NCBI RefSeq assembly: GCF_014805625.2
Contig: NW_023998416.1
Span: 32,840,926 to 32,904,925 of the forward strand
Length of the DNA: 64,000 nt
Reading direction: 5' to 3'
From: Glossina fuscipes
Taxonomy: Eukaryota; Arthropoda; Insecta; Diptera; Glossinidae
Shown here: positions 1 through 12,389 of the stretch, one piece after another
How the letters are laid out: every line of letters begins with the position of its first letter
How positions within the stretch are numbered: position 1 is the stretch's first letter
Notes under the pieces: model-generated
Databases searched by the model: none
Told to the model about the DNA's origin: nothing
What the model saw: only the letters and a program-made list of their open reading frames with translations
Translations under genes and position numbers: made by a program

Positions 1-1980
1 TCTAAGTAGCCGCAATGTTTGGTATCGCAACTTTGAAACATTTGGTATAATTTCAATTCATAGGGATCGGTAGAAAACTCCATAATTTATTGAAATAAAT
101 GCTTTTTCACTTTTATTTATACAAATAGTGACGAAATTTAAAAACAATGTTAAATTTAGTTTTCTCTTTACTCTTTCGATTCAGCCTTCTTTTAATTGGT
201 TATATACATTCTTTTACTTTACTTTCGCATTCGTCTTTACTTTTTGATATTAGCAACATTTAAAGTAACGCACAATTGAAACCTCCAGTTTTGTTTTTTT
301 TTTTTTTTTCAATAAAATTATTAAAATTAACAAAAAAATTAGAGAAAAAGAAAAATAAATTTTCCTATTTTTTCTTTGGTGTATTAAGGGCTGCCACGCT
401 TTGAAATTTCTACTTTCTTTAATGACATTTCTTTCCAATTGGTTTGTGCCAAAACACACAAACACATATGTACAATTGCATTCTGGCACGTTTTGTCAAT
501 TTTTCCCGACGCATGTTTCAAAAATGCCAGCACACATCGTTTCTAAAGCCCATCGCAATATATGGAAAATTTCCCTTATATGCCCCCGTATTGCCGTTAA
601 TTTACTTATGCTACCTGTATTCGAAACAGCGATTGTGCCCTACCGAAGGAAGTTCGCGAAATCTATTACTTCCTTAACATATTTAATCAGTAACATATAA
701 TATATTAGCCGATAGAAAATATCTTAGAACTACACACTAAATAAGAATATGATCAGTGCAGTATAACAATAGACACTGCTACAAATCCTGAAAAATTTCT
801 CTACAATCAAGAAACTGAATAGCCGCAACAGATTTCGGTATTGTACAGTAAAATTCGAAAGCAATGATTAAGAAGGAGAATAATAGGTGTTTTTCCTGCA
901 AGGAGAAAGCCGTGATAAACGATAATCAAATTCATGAATTCGCGCGAAGTAGGAAGCAGTTTTCATAATCTTCATATTTTAATACAGATGGTAAGAATTC
1001 AGCGACAGGTGAAACAAACAAATATTAGTTTTCACTTCATAGTTTCTCGTGAGTCTACCAGGCACATTAAATGAGATTCCTTGCAGTAAAAACGGCAAAT
1101 TTATTAGAACTTCAATCAATTTTACAATGAAGATAATTCCCAGCATGTCGCGCCTTTTTCCATGGTGGGAAATTCAGTTAACTATTTCTTAAGCAGAAAA
1201 TTCCAAATGAGAATTCGGCCGACAAATCGGTTGAACAAGAGCATTATATAACCGTCTAGTAACATAAGGCATACGAAAATTCTTTTGACAACCTCTTTAC
1301 AAAGCCCAGTCGCGATTTGTCTTTATTGACGCGTAATTCAATATGAAAACTGCATCTTAGTTTTGGATCCAAGATCATTTTCAAGCCATCAAATCTGGGG
1401 CCGCTTTACAGAGTGCTCATGTTCGAACAACCTTGATGTAGAGTTTGCAGTTTGGGTCGATGGTCCCCTTTATGGTAAAAGCGTTTGCTCGACGTTGAGT
1501 GTAAAATATCAATTTTTAGCTGAAAAGTAAAAGAGCTATCGAGCTTTATGTTTAAGGGTATGACAAGGTACAAGGTAGTATAACGGTGCAAAATCACATG
1601 TTTGATAAAATTAATGGAGTTAGGAAATGCCAAAATGTTGGAAAAAATTATAAGATCAAATAATTATATCCGGTGCTTTTACCTGTTGCTAACATAAAAC
1701 ATGAAAAGGGACAAATGAGTATGGATTGATGAAAAAATTTTTAGAAACGACAAAAAGTAGAAATGCAGGATTATTAGAATTTATTTAAAAAATATTCTGG
1801 GCACCCGCGATATTTAAAGCCAATTTGCCAATATTGAATTTTATTTATTAATCTTTTATTTATTTACTTCTTTTCTTTCTCTTTACATTATTTTGTTATG
1901 CATACATCCATAACCTCACTTAGGCATTTATTGCGAGAAATTGGTAGGTATATTTTAATCAAAATATTTTCCATTATTTT
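1..1980. other. AT-rich intergenic DNA, no supported gene
   Basis: Several short open frames cross this stretch (for example 401-700 + and 1406-1633 -), but none begins at a convincing ATG, carries a recognisable domain or has paired splice sites. A poly-T run lies at about 292-310. I see no recognisable transposon protein. It probably includes distal upstream DNA of the Bub1 gene, but I cannot point to a promoter. Confidence 0.5.
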
Positions 1981-1989
1981 CTACAATAT

Positions 1990-2620
1990 TTTACCACATT
2001 TCTGACAACATAACGACGTCGTATCGAAAGAACTTATATTGGTTTGGCAGCGATTCAATCATTAACCCATTTTCGCACTTCTTCAATTTTACGGAGCCGT
2101 ATGCCAGCCAAGCCATGCTACATCGATCTGAACAAATGCCAATGAGAAGACGATTTGTATAAAAAGTACGCTGGTTGCGGCAGAAATTTTAATTGGAACT
2201 GTAACAATGCATCCCAATGGTTGAGCGCTGTCATGAAAGAGAATGAGCTTACGTCTGTTAACCGCTTTGTTGGTCTTCTTTAGTTGACGTCCTTAGACAT
2301 CTGTAGTAACGTTTTCAATCGGTTTTAGCAGGTTAAAATTCACTGCACCTTGCCGATCCCACTAAGCGTTGTGGCCATGAGTATTCCGCTTTGGTATCGC
2401 CCAAGACTTTTTGCGCTTGGAATTGTTGCAATAAATCTACTTTTCATCGCCAGCGTCGTCAGCATTCCGTTGGAATTCGCATACGGCAATGTCCTCTCCT
2501 TTCTTTTCCAGTTATTCACTTTAGCCTTAGGATCAACTCTGGGTATATTCCCTTCTCTCAACTCCTGTTTAAATTGTTTCGCTGTTAGATCTTCTAATCT
2601 CACTATCCTCTTCGCCATAA
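1990..2620 (-). mobile_element. mariner transposase fossil (minus strand)
   Basis: Read on the minus strand, this segment resembles the second half of a mariner transposase broken by stops and frameshifts. In order, I can read a piece like LLKPIENVTTDV (the family's 'ELLKP.etvts..Y' region), then RRKLILFHDSAQP around 2218-2250. That matches the block holding the second catalytic aspartate, normally HDNARPH. Near the 3' end, about 2055-2087, there is IEEVRKWVND, the usual 'eeVkkWid.W' tail motif, then a degraded 'FFR.Gi..LpeRW' region. The PPYSPDLAPSD block cannot be read cleanly. The minus-strand open frame at 2340-2618 probably covers part of the N-terminal half, but I cannot align it with confidence. 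The element is dead. I did not find terminal inverted repeats. Confidence 0.7.
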
Positions 2621-2659
2621 ATCACAATCCCACTTCTGATACCAGTGTAATGTAAATCT

Positions 2660-4950
2660 GTCTTTTATAATTTGTCTTTATTTTTTGAACTGCTTTTGAC
2701 ATTAAATTCGTAACGTTGAATTGTCATCTTTAGTAGGTTTTATTTACAAAATTATGAAATCTATTCACATATTATTTACGGGAACTTGGGTTTACAATGC
2801 TTTAATTCTCGTGCTGGATTTGTCCGTTCGAATATTACAGTTCAAATCACTTGAGTCGACTCTGTCGCCACGCTTTCAACTCTCTTAAGACTAACTCGAC
2901 TGATTTATAACCTTTATTGCATTCGCAAATATTCAGCTTATATAGCGCCATGAATGTGCATTTGGTTTTCTCCTTCTTTAGAAATTAGTTTCTTAGAAAA
3001 TCGATTAATTTTCATGAAAACTAAAATTATTAAAAATGATATTTTCATAAGAATGTATATGTGATGTAATTCAAACTTTTATTCTGTCTTTAATAAGGCT
3101 TATTAATTTTAATTTTCTAATTGCGATGCAAAGTATAATATTAGATAATATGAAACTTGTGTCTATTCATTACAACAATTACAATTTGAGACATTCTCGC
3201 TTTTTAAATAGTTTAAAAACATAGGTATTTCAGACTAACTAGCGAAAAAAAATTATATGAAAATATTCTAATTCGAACCTGAGTATACGAACACGAATTT
3301 TTAATTCGGAATTCCCTTAATTTTTAGCGAAATTCAAGCTGATAGGGAGATCTACAAACACCACGATTCGAATTTGTGTTAGACAATCATATATACCTTT
3401 TAATTACTATACTTTATTGAAGACGAAACGTGCATTTGTTTCCGTAAGACCCCGTAAAAAGAATTACGTTTTAGAAACTGAAAAGGCAAGCACAGGCTAA
3501 ATGGAATCGTGGTCAGTTAAACCATGTACCTATAGGATTTGTGTATTCGTTCATAAATATTTTTACTCGTAAGATTTACGACCGCATGAAGATTGTAGTA
3601 GCAAACTTTTGATTTCCTAAATCAAGACAAACTTATTTTGTCCACATCGTCAACGGTTCGTTAGATGTCTGGCAAATAAGGCGAAGAAGTGGGGAGATAA
3701 AAACCAGTATTTCCTTTGCATATTGAAATAAAAGATATAAAGAATAAATTCGCCTTGAGATGCTTTGTGAAAATTAAAGAGTTGACTTTTACTTTCATAA
3801 TACAAAACTATGGTTGATTTGCAATGCATTTTAAAAAAGCAAACGGTAAATTTCCCATTATTTTTTTGACATCAAGTTAACTAGATGATATGTAATTAGT
3901 AATCTCAAAGGAACGGCAAATAATTCGTTGTGGCGCTTAAAAAACGTTCTTTGTCGAGTTCTTTGTTTTCCTGTATATTTTTTGGTACTTCTTCTTCTTC
4001 TGCAATTCAGTAAATCAACAGCAGGACGGTATTCACGTAGCTGAAAGTTAGCATTCTCTTTAGTCGTTTTTGCCAGACGCGATTACCCTCCAGACGATTC
4101 TCTGCGTTGAATAAAAAAGGTTTAATGTGGTATCCCTAAGCGTTTGTTTAAAATAGTAAAAGAAATGTAAACAAAAACAACACTGAACCAAACCACTACT
4201 ACAAAACATTGAGGATTCTTCCAAATATTTCGTGTTTCAAATTCAAAGACAAGAGAATGGTATGTTTTCCATGAATAAATTCTTCGCTTCCATGAGTTCT
4301 ATGAATCCTATGAAAATGGATGAATTAAGAAGATAGACTGAGAAATGACGACAGAAAGAATTGTAAAATGTGTATAGATATAATTATGTTAATAGAAATG
4401 GCACTAGTTCAGTTGTCGATGTTGATACTGCTGTAGCATCGCTCCCAAATACCTTAACTTTTCTATTCGTGCGACGATATTGGTGCATTAAAAGAAATCT
4501 TGGGGCTTACTATCTCCGACTACTAAAAAGTAAGGTAAATAAATAAAAAAATTTTTATTTTATATTCTTAAATGTTAAATTGCTAATTTTAGCACCTACA
4601 AATGCCTTGAATTCTTATAAATAAATTATTAATTTGATATCTTAGAAATGAATTCTTAATTTTATAGAATTGTTAATTTTATCTTTTTCTGAAAGCATAC
4701 TCGGGGGAAATTTTGATAGATGATTACGAATTGCAGAAAATACCCAAACATAGCTAGCAAATAGTACGAAACGTTGGCAGCCATGGTAAAAAAAAATGGT
4801 TATCAAGTTCTATAGTTTTGTGGGTGCATTGAAATTAAACGACCGTAAAGACATAGCGACTGTCTTTTTGTCCATAATCATATGTTCTAAATTAATCAAC
4901 AACAGCAACGTTCGTTCCATAGGTGCTGTTTGGGTTTAAAATATTTTCCA
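2660..4950. other. intergenic DNA upstream of Bub1
   Basis: AT-rich sequence with no open frame worth calling and no recognisable transposon protein. It contains one copy of the short dispersed motif at 3985-4025. The 5'-UTR and promoter of Bub1 should lie in the last few hundred bases, but I see no diagnostic TATA, initiator or DPE arrangement that would fix a start site. Confidence 0.45.
3985..4025 (+). repeat. short dispersed repeat, copy 1 (CTTC-rich plus AAATCAACAGCAG)
   Basis: A CTTCTTCTTCTGCAATTC run followed by GTAAATCAACAGCAG. Close relatives occur at about 10822-10865 and 16462-16505, and a shorter one near 24850-24880, so it is a dispersed repeat core rather than unique sequence. 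The parent element is not recognised. Confidence 0.5.
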
Positions 4951-4961
4951 AAACGCTTGCC

Positions 4962-7900
4962 ATGAACTCTTATATGCGGCAGCAAGCGACGGTGTCAGCT
5001 GAACAAATGCAACACAGTTTTCTAAAAGACAAGCAAGCGTGGGAAAATGCTATCGCTCTGTACCAAGGGCCAGATCCGCTTGACCACTGGTGGAATTATA
5101 TATGCTGGTATGAAAATCACGGTCACGGCGATCCGGATAACAAATTTCGCGAAACCTTGGAAAGGTGTTTGACTCTGTACGAACACAGTGATTATTATAA
5201 ACAAGATGTGCGTATGGTGCGTTTGTGGTTAAAGTATATTGACATGCAAAGTAATCCGTTGCATTTCTACCAAGTATTGCATCAACGCGGTGTAGGTAGA
5301 CAATTGGCGTCCTTTTATATTAGTTGGGCTAGCTACTATGAATCGATAAATGCTTTAAAAGAAGCGGAGGCAGTTTACAATCTAGCCTTCCAAGAAAAAG
5401 CCCAACCTTATGCTGAGCTTCATCATGCTCATAGTAAATTTATATACACGAAAAGTTTAAATGCCCAGCAACATCATGTCGTTCATTACCACCTCCAGCA
5501 ACAGCAACAGCAACAGCAACAACAACAGCAGCAGCAGCAGCATGTGCAGCATATACAAGCAGCAGCTAGTAGCCATGCCTCCATGCATCCGCAAACAGCT
5601 CATAATCATAATCCATACCGTCAACAAGTCTCATATCAACAACAGGCACAGCCAATAGGAGCAGTAGCAGCCACATCGCCGCAAAATCAACAACATACGC
5701 AAATTCATGGTAATCATATAATTCAGCAAAATCAACAGTTGTATCACCAAACACAACCCTCGACACATTATTCACCACACTTACAGCAGCCACATCAAAT
5801 ACATCAACAGCAGCTTCAGCAGCAAGTAATTGCTCATGCTCAAATACAACAACAATCAATGCAAACTCCCCAAATAACAGTAAGTTAAGTTAGATTCCAA
5901 ATAAATTTCACGCTAAATAAGTATATATTAAAATTTTTTAGATGCAAGAAACTCTGGCCTGTACTGCCACGTCAGAGGCTACCGCACAAAATATATCAAA
6001 TCCAAATCATCTTCAAACCCAAACAACTCTGCAAAAGCATTCCCATGTTGCGCAACAACATAATAGTGTGCCGGTTGAACAACAATTGCCGGCTGCAACT
6101 GCATCCATGTCCCGGCAGCAGTATGAAAGAGCTTTGGAAGCTTCGGTGCAACGGCAACCATTGCAAATTGCGGATGAATATCCTTTGTCGTGTGTTCGTC
6201 TGCCTCGTAAATTTGCCAATTATTGCAGCAATAGTGACGAAACTTGGCAGCCAGCACTATTTTTAGAAGAACCCTACGATCCCCAAAGGTTTTGTCATTA
6301 CGCTAAAAGTTTAGTATATCCCGCAGGAGAGGGAGTAGAATACAGTCCAGAAGAAATCAAAGCAAGACGTTATATACAAAACAAACACCAACAAGAAGTG
6401 GAGAAGCAAAGCAATGAATGCATTAAATCTGCCAAAGTAGAACCTCATAAATACATTCACAGCCCACAAGCTTATGTTGAATTAAATCACATTAATAATA
6501 ATAACAACCACTTGCTAGAACATAATTCGCATGAAACACAATTACAGTTAGAGCAGGCACCGCCACAATCGCAATATTCACACAATTCGAGTAACTACGA
6601 GCAACATAAACGGTTACAACAGATTGTTCAAAAGGAAAATGATGATGATAACGAAGAAGAAGTCGAACGAGAAGGGCAAGGGGAAGAGGACGACGCCGAA
6701 GACGACGCAGAAGAAGACGAAAATAATGAGACCGAAGAGGAGTCTGATAAAAATTACCATCAGCAAAGTTATCGTGCGGATGTTATTAATACCGCCGACG
6801 ATTTAGAAGATCAAATTGAAGCCTCCACTATAAGTTTTAAAACGGAAGGATCTCAAAATAAAACCATAAAAATTAAATTTAAAAAAGAGAGACCCACCGC
6901 AGGTTCAGGTGACATCTCCAATGCTTATACCATTGAAAGAATTTATCAACCAGAGGTAGGTCTTACATAAGATTTCTCTTTACTAAAGTTTCCGAAAAAG
7001 TTATATGTCATTTCATTTCTTCATCTAAAGGTTGAGTCCCCCAGTGTACCTGCTTTGGATGCTAGCTTAAAACGAAACGGCCATCATAGTTTCCATCCGT
7101 ATTTGCTAGGCCACACTTCTACACCAAAGACTAGCGCCAAACGTCAAAAGGCGAAAATTAAAAGAGCTTCCAATAAATACCCAATTATCGTTAGCAGCAA
7201 CAGTAATTCGTCTTCAGCTGAAAATGGTGCAACAATTGCAACAATGACAAACAACGTAGACAACTCCACCACAATTGATGAACGAAAAATTAATTACGAC
7301 CGTTCCATACATAATGCCACATTTAATGATAATGCTAATTATTCCTTTTCGAGTGCTGTAGCTCTCGATAATTCCAACTGCTCGCTGAGTAATGCAGTAG
7401 GACGGCTGAACTTCCGCGATGTTTCGAGCATAACTAACACAAGTCTTAATCATCAATCCAGCGTTGCTGCTGATATCAGCACATACCAAGAAAATTCCTA
7501 TTTTGCCACTCAAAATGATGCCGAGGCGAAAGAATCCCGCTTGGCGAGGGCTCTGGAGACGATTGAACGCCATATGGCCAAAGAAGCTATAGATCCATTT
7601 AATAGTGAATTGTGTCGCGCTTTTTTAACCAAACTAGACTTTCCCGGTACAGATGGAGAAGCTCACGACAATTACAAGATTATACATACGCCTCTGCCTA
7701 AGATAGCGAATACTCGTCAACTAAATTTGCCGTATGGTATACAATTCCACATAGACAAAGAAATTGGCCGAGGATCTTATGGGTCAGTGTATAAAGCAAC
7801 CGACGTTGCATCCGGTTCGGTAGTGGCTTTGAAATTTCAAAAACCCGCCAATACATGGGAGATATATATTTGTGATCAGGTTAGTGCACGCGGTTGAATC

Positions 7901-8758
7901 GCGCGTTTACGCACTCGTTATCAATTAGTTTAGAATTTTAAAAAATTGAGACGAATACATTAACAGTGCATTAACATCCTTTATTATTAAGAAAATATTA
8001 CTGATTCTTACTGATTGGTATTCTCTTTCAAGGTTTTAAAGCGCATAAAGTCCGCAAGTGTTTTGCCCGGCCTAATGGACATATCGACGGCTATCATAGC
8101 GTCTAATGCCAGCCTTATAGCTACAGAGTTCTCACCGTACGGTTCTTTGTTAGACATTAATAATAAGATACGTCAAGCGACCACCAAAGTAATGCATGAG
8201 TCTCTTGTTATGCATTTTTCAGCACAAATCTGCAACATTATTCATCATCTGCATCAAAACAAAATCATCCATGCCGACATTAAGCCAGATAATTTCCTAC
8301 TGATGCGTGTGCCTAGCACGGAGTTACACTTTCCCTCGCTGCGTTTAATAGATTTTGGATGTGCAATCGATATGACTTTGTTTCCCGGTGGCGATACAAT
8401 TAAATTTCGTAAGGTCATACAAACGGACGGATTCACTTGCATTGAAATGCAAGAGGGTCGCTCATGGTCGTATGAAACCGATTTATTTTGCATAGCGGGT
8501 ACCGTGCACGTTATGCTCTTTGGCGAGTATATGCAATTGCAAAAACGAGCAGGATCATGGGATATTAAACAAAAGCTGCCACGTTATCTTAAGAAACATG
8601 TATGGACTCAATTTTTTGGCGACATATTGAATATAAAAGCAAATCAACTGCCCGATTTGAACGCGATGCGTCACATATTTGAAGAGGAAACAGCGAAAAT
8701 GGATTCAGAATTGCAAAAACAGATGCGAACATTATCTAATATATTGCACAGACGATAA
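4962..8758 (+). CDS. Bub1: Bub1 mitotic checkpoint serine/threonine kinase (4 exons)
   Basis: Spindle-assembly-checkpoint kinase: in the family it sits at kinetochores, binds Bub3, recruits BubR1/Mad1 and phosphorylates histone H2A. Exons are 4962-5879, 5942-6955, 7031-7879 and 8033-8758. All introns are phase 0 with GT-AG ends (62, 75 and 153 bp), giving 1168 residues. Domains seen: Mad3/BUB1 homology TPR region at about 20-168 (DPLDHWWNYICWYE at 38-51); polyQ 179-193; GLEBS Bub3-binding motif at about 419-450 (FCHYAKSLVYPAGEGVEYSP, then EEIKARRY); KEN at 537-539 followed by an acidic stretch; kinase N-terminal extension from about 830 (IDPFNSELCRAFL); and the kinase domain with GRGSYG 890-895, K912, HADIKPDN 1007-1014 and DFG-type DFG 1034-1036. 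No KEN box precedes the TPR region, which argues for Bub1 rather than BubR1. The start is the first in-frame ATG; the open frame extends 39 bp upstream without another ATG. Confidence 0.93.
5496..5540 (+). repeat. CAG/CAA repeat encoding polyQ in Bub1 exon 1
   Basis: Fifteen glutamine codons mixing CAG and CAA (residues 179-193) lie in a longer Q/H-rich linker between the TPR region and GLEBS. Mixed codons suggest an older, slippage-stabilised tract. Such linkers are common in fly proteins and are probably disordered. Confidence 0.9.
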
Positions 8759-8934
8759 CAACTTACATAAAAGTTTACAGTACGATTTATATTTGATTAA
8801 TTTTGCGTCTCCAAAAAATACCGTTATTTGTTATTGTTAATTATTCATGGTATAATTGGATGAAAAAAAGGATATCAACGAAAGTTTGACTTTATGTACA
8901 TGTGTGAAGAATTGTACATAATTAATTAAAGGTC

Positions 8935-8940
8935 AACTAC
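8935..8940 (+). terminator. possible proximal polyadenylation signal of Bub1 (ATTAAA)
   Basis: An ATTAAA hexamer about 180 bp after the Bub1 stop codon. It is a common variant signal, but in DNA this AT-rich it has limited weight. The canonical AATAAA at 9252-9257 is the alternative. Confidence 0.3.
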
Positions 8941-9251
8941 AAAAGTTCAGTTAATTTGCAAAAGTTTTCGCGCTGACTGAATTTTGTTTTTATTTTAGAT
9001 GGAAATTTTATCAAATGAATCATATAATTATTTTATAAAAAGTTATTATTCTCTTCATTTTATTTTTTAAGTATTGAGTAATTTCTTAACTAACTTCTTG
9101 TCCATAAATATCGCAAAAAACTGCTGTTTATTGTAGTACCTTTAATTTACGTGTGAGTTAATCGGAGGTACAAGTTAAACAAAAATTATTAATCAAACAA
9201 AAACTTCTTCAATTGATTTACTTAAATAATTGTAATGTATATAAAATGTTC

Positions 9252-9257
9252 AATAAA
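9252..9257 (+). terminator. possible distal polyadenylation signal of Bub1 (AATAAA)
   Basis: A canonical AATAAA about 500 bp after the Bub1 stop, followed by A-rich and then mixed sequence. It would give a 3' UTR of roughly 500 bases. I cannot decide between this and the earlier ATTAAA from sequence alone. Confidence 0.35.
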
Positions 9258-9559
9258 ACAAAATCAACAACAGGAAGGGGGAGTAAAAAGTAAATGTAAA
9301 AAAAAAAAAAAGGAAAAAATTAAATTCTTTCATTATCTTACTACCATATAAGAATAAAAGAAAAATTCTAAGAATAAATAAACGTAAAAAAAAACTAAGA
9401 AAATATTTTACGCAGTTTGCTCAATAATGTATCACGAGAGGGAAACGTCTCGCATTTGAGATCTGCTGAATTAGAATAAACAACTAGAGTGAAGAACTGC
9501 ATTTGCGTAGTTTATATCGTATTGGCTGGGCGCGATTGAGATTTTTCTCTTTTCAGAAT

Positions 9560-9930
9560 AAAAGTGATGTATGATGATGATTATTTGATCTGTATACTGT
9601 ACTTTATGAATAACAAGTAAAACACACAGCATAGGTGAGTGGGCGTTGTGGGTGTGTCCTTTGTCGTTTTAAATCATTAACGCTTTGTTTTACAAGTTTG
9701 TACCTGATCTCTTCTTTCTTGTAATCGGCAGAAGCTTTACCTCAGAAAGTATATAGTTGGACAGACGGACACTTGGACATACTTAAGTGCATCCCGAATT
9801 TGAAACTGGACAAGAATTTACATACTTTACCGAGTTTTTCAAGCTTGATTCTGCGCGTTATAAAAATATTGAAAAAACATTAAATTTCAATACACTGTAA
9901 TATTGGGTATGCGTAGTCAATTTTCCTATG
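9560..9930 (+). repeat. mini-me-like dispersed repeat, copy A
   Basis: Contains a GGACAGACGGACA tract near 9761, then CCCGAATTTGAAACTGG, a 'TACTTTACCGAG' stretch and a 'TCTGCGCGTTATAAA' core. The same order (deep GTCY tract, 'actttatgggg', 'ctgggcgtt') recurs at 12390-12790 and resembles the widespread dipteran mini-me/Helitron-type repeat. It has no coding capacity. Confidence 0.55.
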
Positions 9931-10429
9931 AATGTCAGTATTTCGAACCGATCGAAAGTTTAAGAAAATTGTTCTAAGGTGTTTGGTGTTCTAAAACTTG
10001 AAGGATTTTATACTCTGCATCGCTTGTGGTGTAAGGATATATTAAATTTTTGCGGATGTATGCGATACCAACAAGGACTTGAGATAAACCCGCCTTTTTT
10101 AAGCTTGTGTGTCCTTAGTAATAAGACAGGGAAGTACACGTAAAGAACAAAATAATGTGATTGACTCGCAGAGGATATTTGCTTATTATGCACCATTCTC
10201 AGGAACTAGATACTATTGTGAAGAGTTTTTCAATAAAGCAAGGCAATATGAAGTACGGTCACCAAAAACTTGGGATTTATTGAAAACGAAATTCGGTGAG
10301 GGTCGCAGTTAAAAAGACGCGTAATGCCGGCTTCGTAGCATACCAATCAAACCTTAAGTATATTAGTTTAAAATATCTTTATACATAATTTACACTATCC
10401 CCCTGCATTATAACAACATTACAAGTTTG

Positions 10430-10690
10430 CATGGATGGATGCATGCCACAAGCAAAGTGACTTGACATGAGCTCACCTTTTATTATATCGGTCGGTTCGG
10501 AATCACTCCTTGTCCGTCCTGGTATACCACCTACTGAAGGATAAGGGCCATATTCAGTTTGTCGTGCTGTTTGCATCACGCAAAAAGAATTTTCAGAGAC
10601 TATGTACAGTATACATATATATTCTTGATCATCGTGAAATTCTGAACTGATTAAGCCATGTCTCCTCATCGCTTCAAATTTGGTGGAAGC
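10430..10690 (-). repeat. degraded copy of the (GTCY) dispersed repeat
   Basis: Contains 'CCTTTTATTATATCGGTCGG', then TTGTCCGTCC, then 'CAAATTTGGTGGAAGC', which echo blocks of the clearer minus-oriented copies at 60.0 and 61.4 kb. It is much decayed and its boundaries are approximate. Confidence 0.35.
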
Positions 10691-10821
10691 GTCGCAAGTT
10701 TCTGCACGTAGGTTGATATTGAAAACAGGCCGATTTCGTCAGAAGACACACACGCAGTAAAATGAACGCAAATATCTTTCTCTTTGTTTTAAATGAGTCC
10801 TATGTAATATCTATTGTGCAT

Positions 10822-10865
10822 TATAATTCTTCTTCTCTGCAAGTCAATAAATCAACGATTGGTGA
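10822..10865 (+). repeat. short dispersed repeat, copy 2
   Basis: TTCTTCTTCTCTGCAAGTC followed by AATAAATCAACGATTGG, clearly related to the motif at 3985-4025 and 16462-16505. Confidence 0.45.
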
Positions 10866-12389
10866 CTTACTTGGTTGAGTAGAATTTTGTAAAAATATTA
10901 TATACTTTATTTATTTTTTTTCATTAAATCCATTAGCAACTATAAACCCATAGCTCAACGTACGTTTACTTTGGTATAAATCATGTGCGTAGGAAGAACT
11001 ACAGACCAATCAAATCTCTATCACTAACTTTTGTAATCATTAACTGCGTACACAAGCGTTCAAGAATGAGTCCAATTTACGCTAATGAGCATTTATTGTA
11101 TCGTTGCAGCAGCTATCGCATAAATCATCATCTCCTCCCTAAGTAAAAATTCTAATAGGGTATAACTGTTTCATTACATTAAATTGATGTGAAAAATTTT
11201 TAGCGGTTGGGCCAACTTTTTGAACCTCTCCCCGTTCTTACGAAAAGCGAGGTCTTATATGGCATACAGAAACTAATTTCCATAATGAAAAATGATCCAT
11301 GATGATAGCATTTTGACCTAAAAATTGATTGTATCAAATTTGAATCCGGTTTTTTTTGTACTCAATCCCATATATGGGTTCTAAGAAAGTGCGAGCTTTT
11401 GTACGGCAAAGCCGCTGAATGATCGCTTCGGGTCAGAGCGCAACAGCAGAGAAGTTAAACATATGTAAGTACTTTCGGGAGATCATTTTATTGTGTACTC
11501 TTTCGAAAAATTTCCGAAAAATCTATGTTTATGTATATTATGATGCATGTGATATAACTGCACCTTCGTAACCTAGAATATCCTTTACTAAATGAAGGTT
11601 TCCTCGCAAACAGAGTTGTAAGCTCGGGTAGCAAAAGTTTGCAGACGATTCTTCTTCTTAGCGATCGTCATCTGACTATAGAGATTTTCGAATTGCTTTC
11701 TGAAGGTAGTTTTGGGCAAGGATTCCAACATTTATCCAAACAAAAGGAATGACTTTATGCAGATCAATCAATATTCTTACTTTAACAATATTTCTTAAAG
11801 ATTTGAATCGTTCTAAAGTCGCAAAAATGCTGAATAAAAGATTCTGGCTCTGTTTTTGTTATTTTATACTCTGAGAAGTATTCTCGTTCTCACGAGTTAG
11901 AGCTTTAGCAGTCAAGATTTACCAAAACCAGATTAGGTCCCATGGCATTTGGTCTCTGAGGTTTTAGACTGCCTGCAGACCTGCAACTAGCACACATTGA
12001 AGAGTTGTTGCGCGTCCGTCTGTCCACAATCGGCATGGGAATTTTGGAAGTTCTGCCAAGCAGGTTGACATTGAAATTAAGCCTAAGAGCGTAATTCCAG
12101 TGAAATATAGCCTGAGCTCAGCTATTTTTGCAAAAATAAAAAAATGTTGGCCTTCCGCTCGTTACTTACGAACCGCAATAGATACTCTGATAAACATTTG
12201 CACATATATTCTATAGGTGGTCCTTCAGCACATGTACAGAAATGGGAAAAAATCGGCCATACTCTCTCAATAGTATAGAATATTGAAATTCCATTCTTTT
12301 ATCAATCGTTTGCAGCGCTGAGAAGGAATCTTCGGAGGGCGTAAAAAGTCTACATATTATTGACCAGCATCGGGCGGCGATGGGTATGA

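Noticed and set aside
401..700. 100-codon plus frame near the left end
   Set aside because: No ATG at its start, no domain and no supported splice sites; an overlapping second frame is equally open.
2350..2655. Plus-strand hydrophobic frame
   Set aside because: It is the antisense shadow of the mariner relic on the minus strand.
4962..8758. Naming the kinase BubR1 instead of Bub1
   Set aside because: No KEN box precedes the TPR region, and the length (1168) suits Bub1; the kinase domain is intact.
10109..10312. Short plus frame containing AYYAPFSGTRYYCEEFFNKA
   Set aside because: Looks coding-like but has no recognisable family, no splice partners and lies in repeat-rich DNA; too weak to call.
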